DNA from: Phycisphaerae bacterium
GTDB taxonomy: Bacteria; Planctomycetota; Phycisphaerae; UBA1845; UTPLA1
Assembly: GCA_019636475.1 (NCBI GenBank)
Contig: JAHBXN010000003.1
Coordinates: 124,001 to 188,000 of the forward strand
Reading direction: 5' to 3'
Length of the DNA stretch: 64,000 nt
Shown here: piece after piece, positions 29,254 to 38,782 of the stretch
Layout of the letters: the number at the start of each line of letters is the position of its first letter
Position numbering within the stretch: the stretch's first letter is position 1
Notes under the pieces: model-generated
The model's database searches: none
What the model was told of the DNA's origin: nothing
Seen by the model: only the letters and a program-made list of their open reading frames with translations
Translations under genes and position numbers: made by a program

Positions 29254-30333
29254 CTACTCGGGGCGTCTGAAGTCAGCCAGAAAGACCTGACTTTGCCCGT
29301 CGGCGGTGCGTTGACTGGTCCACATCATCCATTTTCCATCCGAGCTGATAACGGGCAAGCCGTCGAACCCCGGACTGTAGGTAATCCGGTTGAATCGACC
29401 GCTCTCGATATCCAGCATGTACACTTCATAGTTGTAGTGCCCGTGAACGCTCGTTGTGAACACGATGGAACGGCCGTCAGGCAGCCAGTACGGCGCCCAG
29501 TTCACCACGTCGCTGTCATGGGTGAGCTGCCGCTCGCCGGTACCGTCGGCATTGATTACGAACAGTTGTAGATGATCATTCTGTTTTCGATCGGCTCGAA
29601 AGATCACCCGCTTTCCGTCTGGCGAGAAAAAGGGGCCGCCGTCGTAGCCAGGTGAGTTCGTGAGCTGCCGCAAATTTGTCCCGTCAGCGTTCATGATGTA
29701 AAGATCCGGGTCTCCGTCGCGATCGCTGGTAAAGACGATTTGCGTGCCGTCCGGACTGAAGCTGCACTCAGCATCATAACCCAAGTCGCTCGTTAGCTGC
29801 CGCGGATCGGAACCATCGATATTCGCCTCGATGATGTCCATGCCGCCCGGCATGTCCCACTTGTAAGAACTCCCGGCGCGATGATAGGAGTTCGGATTCG
29901 AAACATGGGGATTCAAATACGAAGATCCATAAATGAGCTTGCGGCCGTCGGGTCTGAAATATCCGCAGGTGCAGGCGCCGCCGGGTGGGCTGATCCGAAC
30001 AAGTGATTCACGCAGCGGCTTGCCGTCGGCATCAATCCGCAGCGTGAACATCTGATACTCGGTTTCACCGGCAGGAAACGCCTGAAAAATGATCATCCGC
30101 AGGTCCGGCGAGAAATAGGCTTCTCCCGATTTGGTCAGCCCCATCTCCGAAAATGTCAGTTGCCTGACATTCGAAAGATGGCGGGATTCATATTCTGGCC
30201 AGTCAGATCGAGTTGTCTCGTTGGGTGTGTCTTGTGCGGCCAGACGATATCCCGGCCCGCTGCAGCCGACGGGGATGGTCAACGCCACGATTGCAAGGGG
30301 CAGAAAACTTTGCGTGGATTGGGGAATGCGCAT
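29254..30333 (-). CDS. PD40/TolB-like beta-propeller lipoprotein
   Basis: The 359-residue protein has a signal peptide with possible lipobox (IPVGC, Cys24). It then carries PD40-type blades of the form FSPDGxxIVFxSxRDGxxxLYxMNADGTxxRQLT, repeated about five times (e.g. CSFSPDGTQIVFTSDRD, FFSPDGKRVIFRADR, YWLPDGRSIVFTT, ISSDGKWMMWTSQR). It resembles the propeller half of TolB without the N-terminal TolB domain. It is probably a periplasmic binding or sensing propeller, a very common kind in planctomycetes. It is convergent with the subtilase, with 64 bases between stops containing a weak TGCAAT/ATTGCA hairpin at 29211-29229. Confidence 0.8.
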   Translation of the reverse strand: MRIPQSTQSFLPLAIVALTIPVGCSGPGYRLAAQDTPNETTRSDWPEYESRHLSNVRQLTFSEMGLTKSGEAYFSPDLRMIIFQAFPAGETEYQMFTLRIDADGKPLRESLVRISPPGGACTCGYFRPDGRKLIYGSSYLNPHVSNPNSYHRAGSSYKWDMPGGMDIIEANIDGSDPRQLTSDLGYDAECSFSPDGTQIVFTSDRDGDPDLYIMNADGTNLRQLTNSPGYDGGPFFSPDGKRVIFRADRKQNDHLQLFVINADGTGERQLTHDSDVVNWAPYWLPDGRSIVFTTSVHGHYNYEVYMLDIESGRFNRITYSPGFDGLPVISSDGKWMMWTSQRTADGQSQVFLADFRRPE

Positions 30334-30648
30334 TTGTCAGATTTCCTCATGGATCAAGTAGTCTTCCCCCCACTATACACGGAAATAACCGGCGCTCCAG
30401 CGAGCACGCCGCAATACGATTCGTTTCGCCAGCCGGTCGGTGCCAAGCCGATTTGCACCTCTGCGACGCACCTGTCATGACGGCGCCTCACCGGAACGCG
30501 GCGGCGCGTGCAATCACGGGAATCAAGCCCGGAGCTTTGATTTCATCGTGTCGCGCTCGTATATTGCACGGGGCTGTCGGATCGAACGTGGCCCCTGTTG
30601 GGTGGCGGCAAATCAGCATTCTGCCGCCGGCTGGAAAGCGAAGCTCGG
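30334..30648. other. Divergent intergenic region
   Basis: About 315 bases separate the leftward PD40 lipoprotein and the rightward phosphodiesterase genes. Several short frames cross it, none with coding features. Promoters for both genes are expected; CTATAC at 30373-30378 could be part of a -10 element, but I cannot define a convincing promoter. Confidence 0.3.
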
Positions 30649-31482
30649 TTGAATATCACCATCCTCTGCATCGGCGATGTCGTCGGCCGCCCCGGCCGTT
30701 CAATGGTGGCCCGGGCCGTGCCCGTGCTTGTGAAGCAGCACGGCATCGACTGTGTGATCGCCAACGTCGAAAACGCGGCCAATGGGTCCGGCCTGACGGA
30801 ATCGCTGTATGAAAAGTTTCTGAAATACGGCGTTCACTTGATGACGCTGGGCGATCATATTTATCGCAAGGCCGAGATCATGCCGGTCCTTCAGCGTTCC
30901 GATCGCATCGTCCGCCCCGCCAATTATCCGCCGGACTCGATCGGAAAGGAGGTCGCGATATTTCAAACGCCGACCGGCGCGCGCGTGGCAATTGTCTCCC
31001 TCATGGGCCGGCTGTTCATGAAGCCGCCATGCGACTGCCCGTTCAAAGCGGTCGATCGCGTGCTATCGCGATTGCCGAACGATGTAAAGATCGTTGCCGT
31101 GGACGTACATGCCGAGGCCACCAGTGAACATGTTGCGATGGGTTGGCACCTCAACGGCCGAACAAGCATCGTCTTCGGAACCCACACGCACGTTCAGACG
31201 GCCGACGAGCGAATTCTCGACCGAGGCACGGCCTACATCACTGATCTTGGCATGACAGGACCGTACGACAGCGTTCTGGGTCGCCGAAAGGATCGCGTGC
31301 TGCGATCCATGATCACGGGCCTCCCGACGCCGTTCGATGTCGCAACCGACGACTCCCGATTAAGCGGCATCCTCGTCAGGGTGGATGCCGAATCCGGTCG
31401 CGCCAGTCAAATCGAGCGCGTTCACATTCGCGAATCTGAACTGCCGGGCGGAATCGACGCGCACCATGATCAGGACGATTGA
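30649..31482 (+). CDS. YmdB-family metallophosphoesterase
   Basis: The protein matches the YmdB/TIGR00282 family of calcineurin-like phosphodiesterases (about 265-280 residues), which hydrolyse 2',3'-cyclic nucleotides in Bacillus. Motifs include CIGDVVGRPGR at the N-terminus (metal ligand Asp), NVENAANGSG, MTLGDHIY (usually GNHxW; here Asp replaces Asn), VDVHAEATSE, FGTHTHVQTAD and ITDLGMTGPYDSVLG. I chose the TTG at 30649 because the family starts right before this motif; TTG 30598 would add 17 residues. Likely the first gene of the rightward run to xseA. Confidence 0.88.
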   Translation: MNITILCIGDVVGRPGRSMVARAVPVLVKQHGIDCVIANVENAANGSGLTESLYEKFLKYGVHLMTLGDHIYRKAEIMPVLQRSDRIVRPANYPPDSIGKEVAIFQTPTGARVAIVSLMGRLFMKPPCDCPFKAVDRVLSRLPNDVKIVAVDVHAEATSEHVAMGWHLNGRTSIVFGTHTHVQTADERILDRGTAYITDLGMTGPYDSVLGRRKDRVLRSMITGLPTPFDVATDDSRLSGILVRVDAESGRASQIERVHIRESELPGGIDAHHDQDD

Positions 31483-31571
31483 GCGATCGGCTTGCTTCGG
31501 CCGTGCCGCTTGACGCGGCGTTTGCGATTCCATTCGCATGCACGGGCTCGATCCATCATAATTTGAAAGCC

Positions 31572-32060
31572 ATGTGGAAAATCGTCCCCTATTCTCAGGA
31601 GCATCGCGACGGCGTCGTCCATGTCGTTAAATCCGTATTCGATGAATACGGATTCACATGGGAAGCTGACGGCTATTGCCGCGACATCTACGATCCGCAC
31701 CAGACCTACATCGAGCCAGGCGGCATGTTCTGGTGCGCGGTTGAGCAGTCGCCAAACGACAATCTCCCTCCGCGCGTGATCGGTTGCGCCGGCGTTTCAT
31801 TCCACGATGGGTACTGTGAGCTACATCGCATGTATTTGCTCGCGACGTGTCGTGGGCGCGGCATCGGGCGTGCCTTGTTGAATACTTGCATCGAGCACGC
31901 CCGACGTTCCGGCAGCCGTGCGATCCGAGCATGGAGTGACGTCAAACTGGCCGATGCTCATCGCCTGTATCTCAGGGCGGGATTTGTACGAGACAATCAG
32001 CGGATCTGCGACGATCCGGACCAGAGTCCTGAATTCGGTTTCTGGAAGGAGCCACCGTGA
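31572..32060 (+). CDS. GNAT-family N-acetyltransferase
   Basis: The roughly 162-residue cytosolic GNAT protein uses acetyl-CoA to acylate an unidentified amine. Motif A is visible as LHRMYLLATCRGRGIGRALLNTCI, followed by RAWSDVKLADAHRLYLRAGF, the usual Y..GF ending of the fold. ATG 31572 starts at WKIVPYSQEHRDGV, the expected first strand; the upstream in-frame TTG 31479 would add 31 residues overlapping the previous stop and seems less likely. Its stop overlaps the xseA start by four bases. Confidence 0.85.
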   Translation: MWKIVPYSQEHRDGVVHVVKSVFDEYGFTWEADGYCRDIYDPHQTYIEPGGMFWCAVEQSPNDNLPPRVIGCAGVSFHDGYCELHRMYLLATCRGRGIGRALLNTCIEHARRSGSRAIRAWSDVKLADAHRLYLRAGFVRDNQRICDDPDQSPEFGFWKEPP

Positions 32061-33685
32061 AGCGCCGTTCAAGACCGGGTTCAACTCCTCCATCCGGAAC
32101 GCCGCGACTTCCGTTCGATCCCGGCCGCGTACGCGGTCCGGACGCTGGTGACGTGCCGCCGCAGTTTTCGCCTCCTGAAGCAGGATCGGTTCCTCCACTG
32201 AGTGTTTCGCAGCTCACGCGAATGGTACAGGCGGCGATCTCGGCGGCTCTGCCCGGTGATCTCCGAGTCATTGGCGAAGTCTCAAATCTATCGCGGCCGG
32301 CAGGCGGACATCTGTACTTCACCCTGAAAGACTCAGCCAGCGAGATTCGATGCGTCATGTGGCGATCAGCCGCGCAGTCGATGAAATTCGACCTCTCCGA
32401 AGGGATCGAGGTTGTGGCGACCGGAAGCGTCGAAGTCTATGAGCCGCGTGGTCAGTATCAGCTCTATGTTCGGCATCTGACACCCGTCGGCGCCGGCGCG
32501 TTGGAACTCGCATTTCAGCAACTAAAGGCCAAACTCGCTCGCGAAGGCTTGTTTGACCCTGCCCGTAAACGAATGCTTCCAAAGCACCCCAGGAACATCG
32601 CGATCGTGACAAGCCCCACCGGTGCGGCGGTGCGCGACATGCTTCAGACCATCTCGCGACGATATCCGAAGGTGCACGTCTTTCTCTTTGGAGTTCGCGT
32701 TCAGGGCGAGGGTGCGGCCGACGAAATTGCCGATGCGATCCGGCGGATCAATCATTCACGCGCGGCGTTGGGCGATATCGACGCGATCATTGTCGGTCGC
32801 GGTGGCGGCTCCATCGAAGACCTCTGGGCCTTCAACGAGGAGGTCGTCGCACGAGCGATCCACTCCAGCAAGATACCGGTCGTCAGCGCGGTCGGCCACG
32901 AAGTCGATTTCACCATCGCTGATTTTGTCGCTGATGTGCGCGCTGCGACGCCAACTGCCGCCGCCGAGCTTGTTGTTCCGACACTCACTGGCGTCATCAG
33001 CGAGTTGGACTCGCTCGAACATCGGCTGCGACAATTGATGCTTCGCCGCGTCGAACGCATGAGAATGCGTCTTACACTAGTGGAAAAATCACCTTGGTTT
33101 CGTGATCCCATCTCCCAGGTGCGCCGGATGCACCAACGCCTTGACGATATTCAGGGACGCATGCGGATTAATGCCAACCGCGAATTGAATCGCTTTCGAA
33201 GTCGGCTGCACCTTCTTGAATCCCGGTTCGGCCGGTTGCGACCGGAAGCGCTGCTCGCGCGTCAACGCGAGATCTTCAGCCGTGCGGCACATCGGATAGC
33301 CAGGGCGATGGCGCAGGCGATCCGGCTTTGCGAGGCTCGCCTTCGCAAAGTCGAGTTGCGTCTGGCAACCGACTCGCCACAGCGTATTCTGATACGAGAC
33401 CGAGGGAGGCTCGATTCAGTGGAAGCAATCCTCTGGCGCGCCGTTCGGCGACTTGTCGAGAACAGGCGGCTGGCGATCAGCACCATCGAGGCCCGATTTG
33501 AGGCGGCCGGACCGGAGCGTGTTTTGAAGCGCGGCTTTTCAATCACACGCCGAGCCAGTGATGGCAGGATCATTCTTGCCGTTTCCGACGTCGGGACAGG
33601 TGACCGAATCATCACCCGCGTGGCCGATGGCGAGTTGAACAGCCGAGTGATGGACAGCCGGCAGGGCGAGCTTTTCGACTCCTGA
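32057..33685 (+). CDS. xseA: Exodeoxyribonuclease VII large subunit
   Basis: XseA forms with XseB the cytosolic exonuclease VII that degrades single-stranded DNA to oligonucleotides. The OB-fold (LPGDLRVIGEVSNLSRPAGGHLYFTLKD) follows an unusual Pro-rich N-terminal extension of about 50 residues. The nuclease core contains ITSPTGAAVRDML-like sequence (IVTSPTGAAVRDML), VGRGGGSIEDLWAFN, SAVGHEVDFTIADFVAD and ATPTAAAELVVP. A coiled-coil region follows, and the C-terminus ends with VLKRGFSITRR. The GTG start overlaps the preceding gene by 4 bases (GTGA). The 542-residue length exceeds the usual 400-460, partly because of the extension. Confidence 0.95.
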   Translation: MKRRSRPGSTPPSGTPRLPFDPGRVRGPDAGDVPPQFSPPEAGSVPPLSVSQLTRMVQAAISAALPGDLRVIGEVSNLSRPAGGHLYFTLKDSASEIRCVMWRSAAQSMKFDLSEGIEVVATGSVEVYEPRGQYQLYVRHLTPVGAGALELAFQQLKAKLAREGLFDPARKRMLPKHPRNIAIVTSPTGAAVRDMLQTISRRYPKVHVFLFGVRVQGEGAADEIADAIRRINHSRAALGDIDAIIVGRGGGSIEDLWAFNEEVVARAIHSSKIPVVSAVGHEVDFTIADFVADVRAATPTAAAELVVPTLTGVISELDSLEHRLRQLMLRRVERMRMRLTLVEKSPWFRDPISQVRRMHQRLDDIQGRMRINANRELNRFRSRLHLLESRFGRLRPEALLARQREIFSRAAHRIARAMAQAIRLCEARLRKVELRLATDSPQRILIRDRGRLDSVEAILWRAVRRLVENRRLAISTIEARFEAAGPERVLKRGFSITRRASDGRIILAVSDVGTGDRIITRVADGELNSRVMDSRQGELFDS

Positions 33686-33755
33686 CCTCAGCGCGAGTGC
33701 GTGCGTTTTGACCGTGCTGAATGGAACAGGTTCAGCACGGAAGGGAGAATATAGA

Positions 33756-34040
33756 ATGTCCAAATCAAAATTCGATTTTGAAGCCGCTCTGAGCCGATCG
33801 GAGCAGATCGCAACCCAAATCGAACAAGGAAAGATCGGCCTGGAAGAATCGATACGCCAGTTCGAGGAAGGGATGCAACTGATTCGCCGATGCCGACAGG
33901 TGCTCAACGAGGCGGAATTGCGTATCCAATCGCTCGAAGCCGCTGGAGCCGATGAATCAGTCGCGACCCGGGACTATCCGATCGGCGGTCCGGCGAACAC
34001 AGCCGCACCGGGCGATAATCCCACGATTGACGACACATAA
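33756..34040 (+). CDS. xseB: Exodeoxyribonuclease VII small subunit
   Basis: The 94-residue small subunit of exonuclease VII has FDFEAALSRSEQIATQIEQGKIGLEESIRQFEEGM-type helical hairpin sequence, characteristic of the family, and an added disordered tail after residue 65. ATG 33756 is chosen over the upstream TTG 33708 because AAGGGAGA (33741-33748) precedes it and the domain begins at once. It lies 70 bases after xseA. Confidence 0.93.
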   Translation: MSKSKFDFEAALSRSEQIATQIEQGKIGLEESIRQFEEGMQLIRRCRQVLNEAELRIQSLEAAGADESVATRDYPIGGPANTAAPGDNPTIDDT

Positions 34041-34195
34041 ATATCGTTGCTACAATAGGTTCCGAGTTCGTTCGACCTCTCCCGACGTTCGGAGCGTATC
34101 AGCTCTTTTGAAAGTTCTGCGCAACTGGGCAAGAACAACTTGAATCGACAGCAGTTCGCTAAAATCCTGAGTAGTCGCACGGCGGAGCCAATTTG

Positions 34196-35089
34196 ATGCC
34201 CGCAATTGACGATCGCCTGCGGCCGGAATTGGCCGAAATTGCCGTTGCCGTAGAGCGCGGCATCCGCGAGAGATACTCTCGGCTTACCGATGCGCCGGAT
34301 CGACTTAGAGAGGCGATGCTTTACAGCCTCATGGCCGGTGGAAAGCGGCTGCGTCCGGCCTTGGTGCTGTGGTCATGCGAATTGTGCGGCGGCCTGTTGC
34401 ATGCGGCGATGCCCGCAGCGATTGCGATCGAGTCCGTTCATACATTCAGCCTGATTCATGACGATTTGCCACCGATTGACAATGACGATCTTCGACGCGG
34501 CTTACCGACCAATCACCGCGTTTTCGGTGAGGCGACGGCCATCCTCGCGGGCGATGCTCTCTTGGCTTGGGCGTTCGAATTGCTCGCAACAGAAGTTGAA
34601 CCCGCGGATCGGTGCAAACGCATGATAGCTGAACTAGCCAATGCTGCCGGTGCCGCCGGCATGATCGGCGGTGAGGCCGACGATATCGATGGCGAATCCT
34701 TGCCATCGTCGCGAGCGCTCGTGCATCGAATCCATCGTGCAAAAACGGCGCGACTGATTCAATCGGCATGCCGACTTGGCGCAATGTCCGCGGATGACTC
34801 AGAAGCCAATCTGAATCGGCTGTCCGAATATGGTCTGAATCTGGGTCTCGCATTCCAGATCGCGGACGACCTGCTTGACGAAACCGGGTCAAGCGAGCTT
34901 GCCGGCAAACGTCTCGGTAAAGACTTGGCCGCCGGCAAGCAGACATACCCACGAGCAATCGGCCTCGAGGCTTCCCGGCAACTGGCTCAAGAGTCGGTCG
35001 AGCGAGCGATCGCTGCAATCCGTCCTTTCGGGACGAGGGCAGACCGCCTTATCGACCTTGCGAAATACGTCGTGGAACGGAGTTCATAG
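34196..35089 (+). CDS. ispA: Polyprenyl (farnesyl) diphosphate synthase
   Basis: Trans-isoprenyl diphosphate synthase condensing IPP with allylic diphosphates, supplying C15 or longer precursors. The 297 residues contain GGKRLRP, the first aspartate-rich motif DDLPPIDNDDLRRG, GEATAILAGDALL, GGEADDIDGE, KTARL and the second motif FQIADDLLDETG, then KDLAAGKQTYP. The small residues before the first motif fit an IspA-type farnesyl synthase, but product length cannot be read with certainty. GGAG (34184-34187) 8 bases before ATG 34196 favours this over TTG 34193. The order xseB-ispA-dxs matches that of many proteobacteria. Confidence 0.92.
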   Translation: MPAIDDRLRPELAEIAVAVERGIRERYSRLTDAPDRLREAMLYSLMAGGKRLRPALVLWSCELCGGLLHAAMPAAIAIESVHTFSLIHDDLPPIDNDDLRRGLPTNHRVFGEATAILAGDALLAWAFELLATEVEPADRCKRMIAELANAAGAAGMIGGEADDIDGESLPSSRALVHRIHRAKTARLIQSACRLGAMSADDSEANLNRLSEYGLNLGLAFQIADDLLDETGSSELAGKRLGKDLAAGKQTYPRAIGLEASRQLAQESVERAIAAIRPFGTRADRLIDLAKYVVERSS

Positions 35090-35108
35090 ACGACGGGGGA
35101 ACACGGAT

Positions 35109-37127
35109 ATGTCGGCTGATGTCGTCGCCCGGCCGCGAAGAAAGCGACGAATTAAACGACGCTTGAAAGGACAGGTAGTCCGAACGATGGACAAAATTCT
35201 TCCCAAAATCCACTCGCCTGCGGATCTGCGAGGTCTCTCAATTGCGCAGCTCAATCAACTCGCGACAGAGATTCGCGAGCGCATCATCGGAGTGGTCAGC
35301 CGCCAGGGCGGGCATCTCGCCAGTAACCTTGGCATCGCGGAACTGACGATCGCGCTGCACCGCGTCTTTGATTTCAAGCATGACTGCCTGTTGTGGGATG
35401 TCGGGCATCAGGCATATGTTCACAAAATTCTGACCGGCCGAAATGAGCGGTTCGATTCCATTCGTAAGTCCGGCGGACTCTCCGGTTTTCCGAACATCGA
35501 AGAGAGCGAGTACGACTTGTTCAACGTCGGTCATGCGGGCACGGCCGTTCCGACTGCCGTCGGCATGGCGCGTGGCGTCGCGGCTCTCGGCGAAAGTCGC
35601 CGAGTCGTCGCCGTCGTGGGCGATGCCAGCATTTTCAACGGCGTATCGTTCGAAGGTCTGAATCAGGCCGGTACACTCAAGCGTCAACTACTTGTCATCC
35701 TCAACGACAACTCGATGGGCATCGCGCCGACCCAGGGCGGCATGGCGGAGTACCTGGCGAAGTTCCGTGTGAGCCCGCTCTACGAGGAACTCAAGAAACG
35801 AGTGAAGAAGTATCTTCCTCAAATCCCGCTCGTCGGGAAGGCGACTTTCGAAGCTCTCGATCATCTCAAAGAGGGTTTCAAAGCGACTGTTTCGCCGCAC
35901 CAGATTTTTGAGCAGTTGGGGTTTGTCTATGTCGGTCCGACGGACGGACACGATGTCGAGCACATGATAGAACTGCTCGACGGCCTCAAGGATGTGAACC
36001 ATCCGGTGCTCCTCCATGTGCATACGGAAAAGGGCCGTGGCGCGGATTTCGCATTGGCCGAACCCACCAAATTCCACAGCCCCAAACCGTTCAAGGTGGA
36101 GGGCTGTCGCGTTGAGATTCAGTCCGGTGGTCGGAGCTTTACCGCTGCACTGGCGGACGCTGTGATCCAACTCGCGGGAGAAGACAGCCGCATTCATGCA
36201 CTGACGGCCGCGATGCCGGACGGCACAGGCCTCAGCAAGTTCCAGCAGGTTTATCCGGATCGATACCTTGACGGCGGCATCGCGGAAAGCTGCACGGTTG
36301 ACATCGCTGCCGGCATGTGCAAAGCCGGCCTACGGCCGGTCGTCGCCGTCTACTCCACATTTCTTCAACGCGCTTTTGACCAGATTTTTCAGGAGGTCGT
36401 CCTGCAAAGGCTGCCGGTGATTTTTGCCCTGGATCGTGCAGGCCTTGTCGGTGGTGATGGCCCGGTGCACCACGGATTCCTCGACATCGCCTACCTTCGC
36501 GGAATGCCCAACATGGTGCTGATGGCCCCCGCCGATGGCGACGAAGTACTCGAGAGTCTGAGGCTGGCGCTCAAGCTTAATGTCCCGGCAGCAACCCGGT
36601 ATCCGCGTGACACCGTGCCCGAATCGCTCTACGGCGGAAACACACCACCCTTTGAATTGGGCCGATCAGTGGTCCTCCACGATGGCGTCGATGCCGTGAT
36701 ACTGGCGTATGGTTCCACCTGCAAAGCGGCGATCGACGCAGCGGAAATCCTCGCCTCAGACGGCGTCGGCGCACGCGTCGTCAATGCGCGGTTTGCCAAG
36801 CCGATTGATCGCGACATGGTGACCGATGCGTTGCATCGCGGCGTGCCCGTCTTCACGGTGGAAGAACACTCGGTCGCTGCGGGATTCGGAAGCTGCGTGC
36901 TCGAGGCGGCTCAACAGTTGGGTCTGGACGCATCCCATGTGAAGTTGCTGGGCATGCCGACGGATCGATTCGTCCCGCACGGATCTCGTGCAGATCAGCT
37001 TGCCCAGTGCGGAATTGATGCGACTGGAATCGCCGCATCAGTTCAGCGGGCACTTGGGCGGCCCGTCACCGCAACCGCCGCGCTTGCTGCTGCCCCCAAT
37101 ATCGAAAGCGTTCAATCCACGGTTTAG
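35109..37127 (+). CDS. dxs: 1-deoxy-D-xylulose-5-phosphate synthase with variant active site
   Basis: DXS makes DXP from pyruvate and glyceraldehyde 3-phosphate with thiamine diphosphate, the first step of the MEP isoprenoid pathway. From ATG 35109 it has 672 residues; ATG 35187 (MDKILPKI) would give 646 and remove a basic tail (RPRRKRRIKRRLK). GGGGGA lies about 9 bases before 35109. Recognisable motifs are RQGGHLASNLGIAELTIALH, WDVGHQAYVHKILTGR, the diphosphate-binding GDAS...N region, GPTDGHDV, STFLQRAFDQ and DRAGLVGGDGPVHHG. The segment usually AEQHAV reads AESCTV, with Cys395 (bases 36291-36293) replacing the conserved His. The remainder looks intact. Confidence 0.93.
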   Translation: MSADVVARPRRKRRIKRRLKGQVVRTMDKILPKIHSPADLRGLSIAQLNQLATEIRERIIGVVSRQGGHLASNLGIAELTIALHRVFDFKHDCLLWDVGHQAYVHKILTGRNERFDSIRKSGGLSGFPNIEESEYDLFNVGHAGTAVPTAVGMARGVAALGESRRVVAVVGDASIFNGVSFEGLNQAGTLKRQLLVILNDNSMGIAPTQGGMAEYLAKFRVSPLYEELKKRVKKYLPQIPLVGKATFEALDHLKEGFKATVSPHQIFEQLGFVYVGPTDGHDVEHMIELLDGLKDVNHPVLLHVHTEKGRGADFALAEPTKFHSPKPFKVEGCRVEIQSGGRSFTAALADAVIQLAGEDSRIHALTAAMPDGTGLSKFQQVYPDRYLDGGIAESCTVDIAAGMCKAGLRPVVAVYSTFLQRAFDQIFQEVVLQRLPVIFALDRAGLVGGDGPVHHGFLDIAYLRGMPNMVLMAPADGDEVLESLRLALKLNVPAATRYPRDTVPESLYGGNTPPFELGRSVVLHDGVDAVILAYGSTCKAAIDAAEILASDGVGARVVNARFAKPIDRDMVTDALHRGVPVFTVEEHSVAAGFGSCVLEAAQQLGLDASHVKLLGMPTDRFVPHGSRADQLAQCGIDATGIAASVQRALGRPVTATAALAAAPNIESVQSTV

Positions 37128-37271
37128 CACCGGCCGCTTGGGTCTGGGTGTAATAGCCGCGTTCCCACTGCATGAAATGGCCCGTTACCACGCCTCATTT
37201 TTCATCAGTCTTGCCGAATCCAATTAGGACCTCGGCGAGCCTCCTCGGCGCTGACCTGAAACAGCGGTAAT

Positions 37272-38462
37272 TCACCGACTCTCCGCCGGCTGAGAGGATG
37301 GCGGCTCGGCAGGCTTCTCTTCGATTTGATGCAGTGATTTCACGGCCCTGTAGTATTCCAGAACATCACGATAGAGCTTCTGTTCATCGCCGTCATATCC
37401 CCGCTCCGGCCTTGTGACGATCATCAACGCCTTAGTTTGGTGAGCAGCAGCGGCGTCCACCATGCCGACCTCACATTCAATCTGGGCGAGCAGTGCCAGT
37501 ATCTCGGCATCATCACTCTCGCTCAGCTCAACGGCCTTCCTTGCGCATCGCAGCATGACGGCCGGCCGGCGGTAATTCAGGTCCGTGCCGAGTTCGGTTC
37601 GGGCGATTTCCGCCAGCGCCGTGGGTGAATTGGCAAAGCGCGATTCCATCGACTGTCCGAAGGTGTCGGCCTCTGATTCCCGTCCAAATGCTCGCAAGAG
37701 CTGTCTCTTGATCAGCGAAGGTTGAACGTCCCCCGGACAAAGTTGAATCATCTTCTCGACAGTTGTGATCAGCTCACGCTCCGTGGCGGCACGCTTGTCC
37801 GCTTCCAGGCCACCCGCCTCCCAGCCTGCGTAGAGCGACTGAAGCGCCGGCAAGAGCTCGTCGTACTTCACCTGATTGGCTTCGGCGATCCGTGCGGCGG
37901 CGAGATCGAACGTCCCCGTCAGCGCGCCACGCACCGCGGATTCGAGTCCTTCATAATCAGCGGGGTGGCCGCTCCAGATCACACGCTTATCGCGATCAAC
38001 CACAAAAGCATGTGGAATTCCATCGATGTCATCAATCCAGACCTTGCTTGTCTCACCGTTTGGATCCACGCCGACGTGATACGGCATCGCCGGAAACTTC
38101 TTAAGAAATGCCTGAACGTCTGCTTCCGCCTCGTCGCTGATGCTGAGGACGATCACGCCTTGTCTGCCGTACTTCTCGTGCAGCGTGGTCAATCGCGGCA
38201 CGAGCTTTCGGCATGGCCCGCTCCAAGTTGCCCAGAATTCGACGACGAATACATGCCGTGCCGGTTCCTGACCACCGGGAATTGACTTCGGTGTTGCATT
38301 TAACCACCGGATGCCGTCCATTGCCGGTGCAACATCACCGATCTTCGGTGAGGCATCGACTCTTACGCCGGAAAAACACATCCCGAATAGAAAGGTCATG
38401 CTCGCAGAGACTTGCCTGAATCTCATGCGGTGCGGCTGAGATGCATACGAGCTTGAAGTCAT
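37272..38462 (-). CDS. Thioredoxin-like (TlpA/ResA-type) protein with SxxC site
   Basis: The approximately 396-residue exported protein begins with a signal-like segment (MTFLFGMCFSGVRVDA). The thioredoxin fold covers about residues 40-190: KIGDVAPAMDG, FVVEFWATWSGPCRKLVPRL, LSISDEAEADVQAFLKKF, and DIDGIPHAFVVDRD with the cis-Pro. The redox motif is SGPC, so the N-terminal nucleophilic Cys of CGPC is Ser. A helical region rich in TPR-like pairs follows to the C-terminus. ATG 38462 has AAGGA and GGTGGA upstream on its strand; ATG 38426 is an alternative. It is convergent with dxs. With one Cys it cannot do classical dithiol exchange. Confidence 0.8.
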   Translation of the reverse strand: MTSSSYASQPHRMRFRQVSASMTFLFGMCFSGVRVDASPKIGDVAPAMDGIRWLNATPKSIPGGQEPARHVFVVEFWATWSGPCRKLVPRLTTLHEKYGRQGVIVLSISDEAEADVQAFLKKFPAMPYHVGVDPNGETSKVWIDDIDGIPHAFVVDRDKRVIWSGHPADYEGLESAVRGALTGTFDLAAARIAEANQVKYDELLPALQSLYAGWEAGGLEADKRAATERELITTVEKMIQLCPGDVQPSLIKRQLLRAFGRESEADTFGQSMESRFANSPTALAEIARTELGTDLNYRRPAVMLRCARKAVELSESDDAEILALLAQIECEVGMVDAAAAHQTKALMIVTRPERGYDGDEQKLYRDVLEYYRAVKSLHQIEEKPAEPPSSQPAESR

Positions 38463-38782
38463 GATTCCACCCGTCCTTGTCTCGACCATTCTACCAATGT
38501 GGTTTCGGACCATTCGCCATTCGCATTCGTCCCAACTCTCGGCCAACGCACACGTTGCCGGCCTTGGTCGGTGTCTGATCCCTGACAGGATCCAACTCCC
38601 TGGGAAGCCAGCCGCGATGACTGATTAGCTACGATGCAAGAATAGCCCTCGATCGCCAACAAGCCAAGACCGAGCGACGCGCCATGAAACCGACGGGATC
38701 GGATACTGACTTCGAATTGCCGCGAAGGCAGGGTCGATCTAGACTGTCGCACATTCGCTTGATTCAGAAAGGAAGCGGACAC
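38463..38782. other. Divergent intergenic region upstream of the small peptide gene
   Basis: About 320 bases separate the leftward thioredoxin-like gene from the small rightward gene at 38783. No larger gene is supported. A GGAAGCGG ribosome-type site (38771-38778) belongs to the small gene. I see no clear promoter motif. Confidence 0.3.

Noticed and set aside
34875-35108. In-frame upstream extension of dxs
   Set aside because: It overlaps the end of the polyprenyl synthase in another frame; a proper ribosome site and ATG are at 35109.
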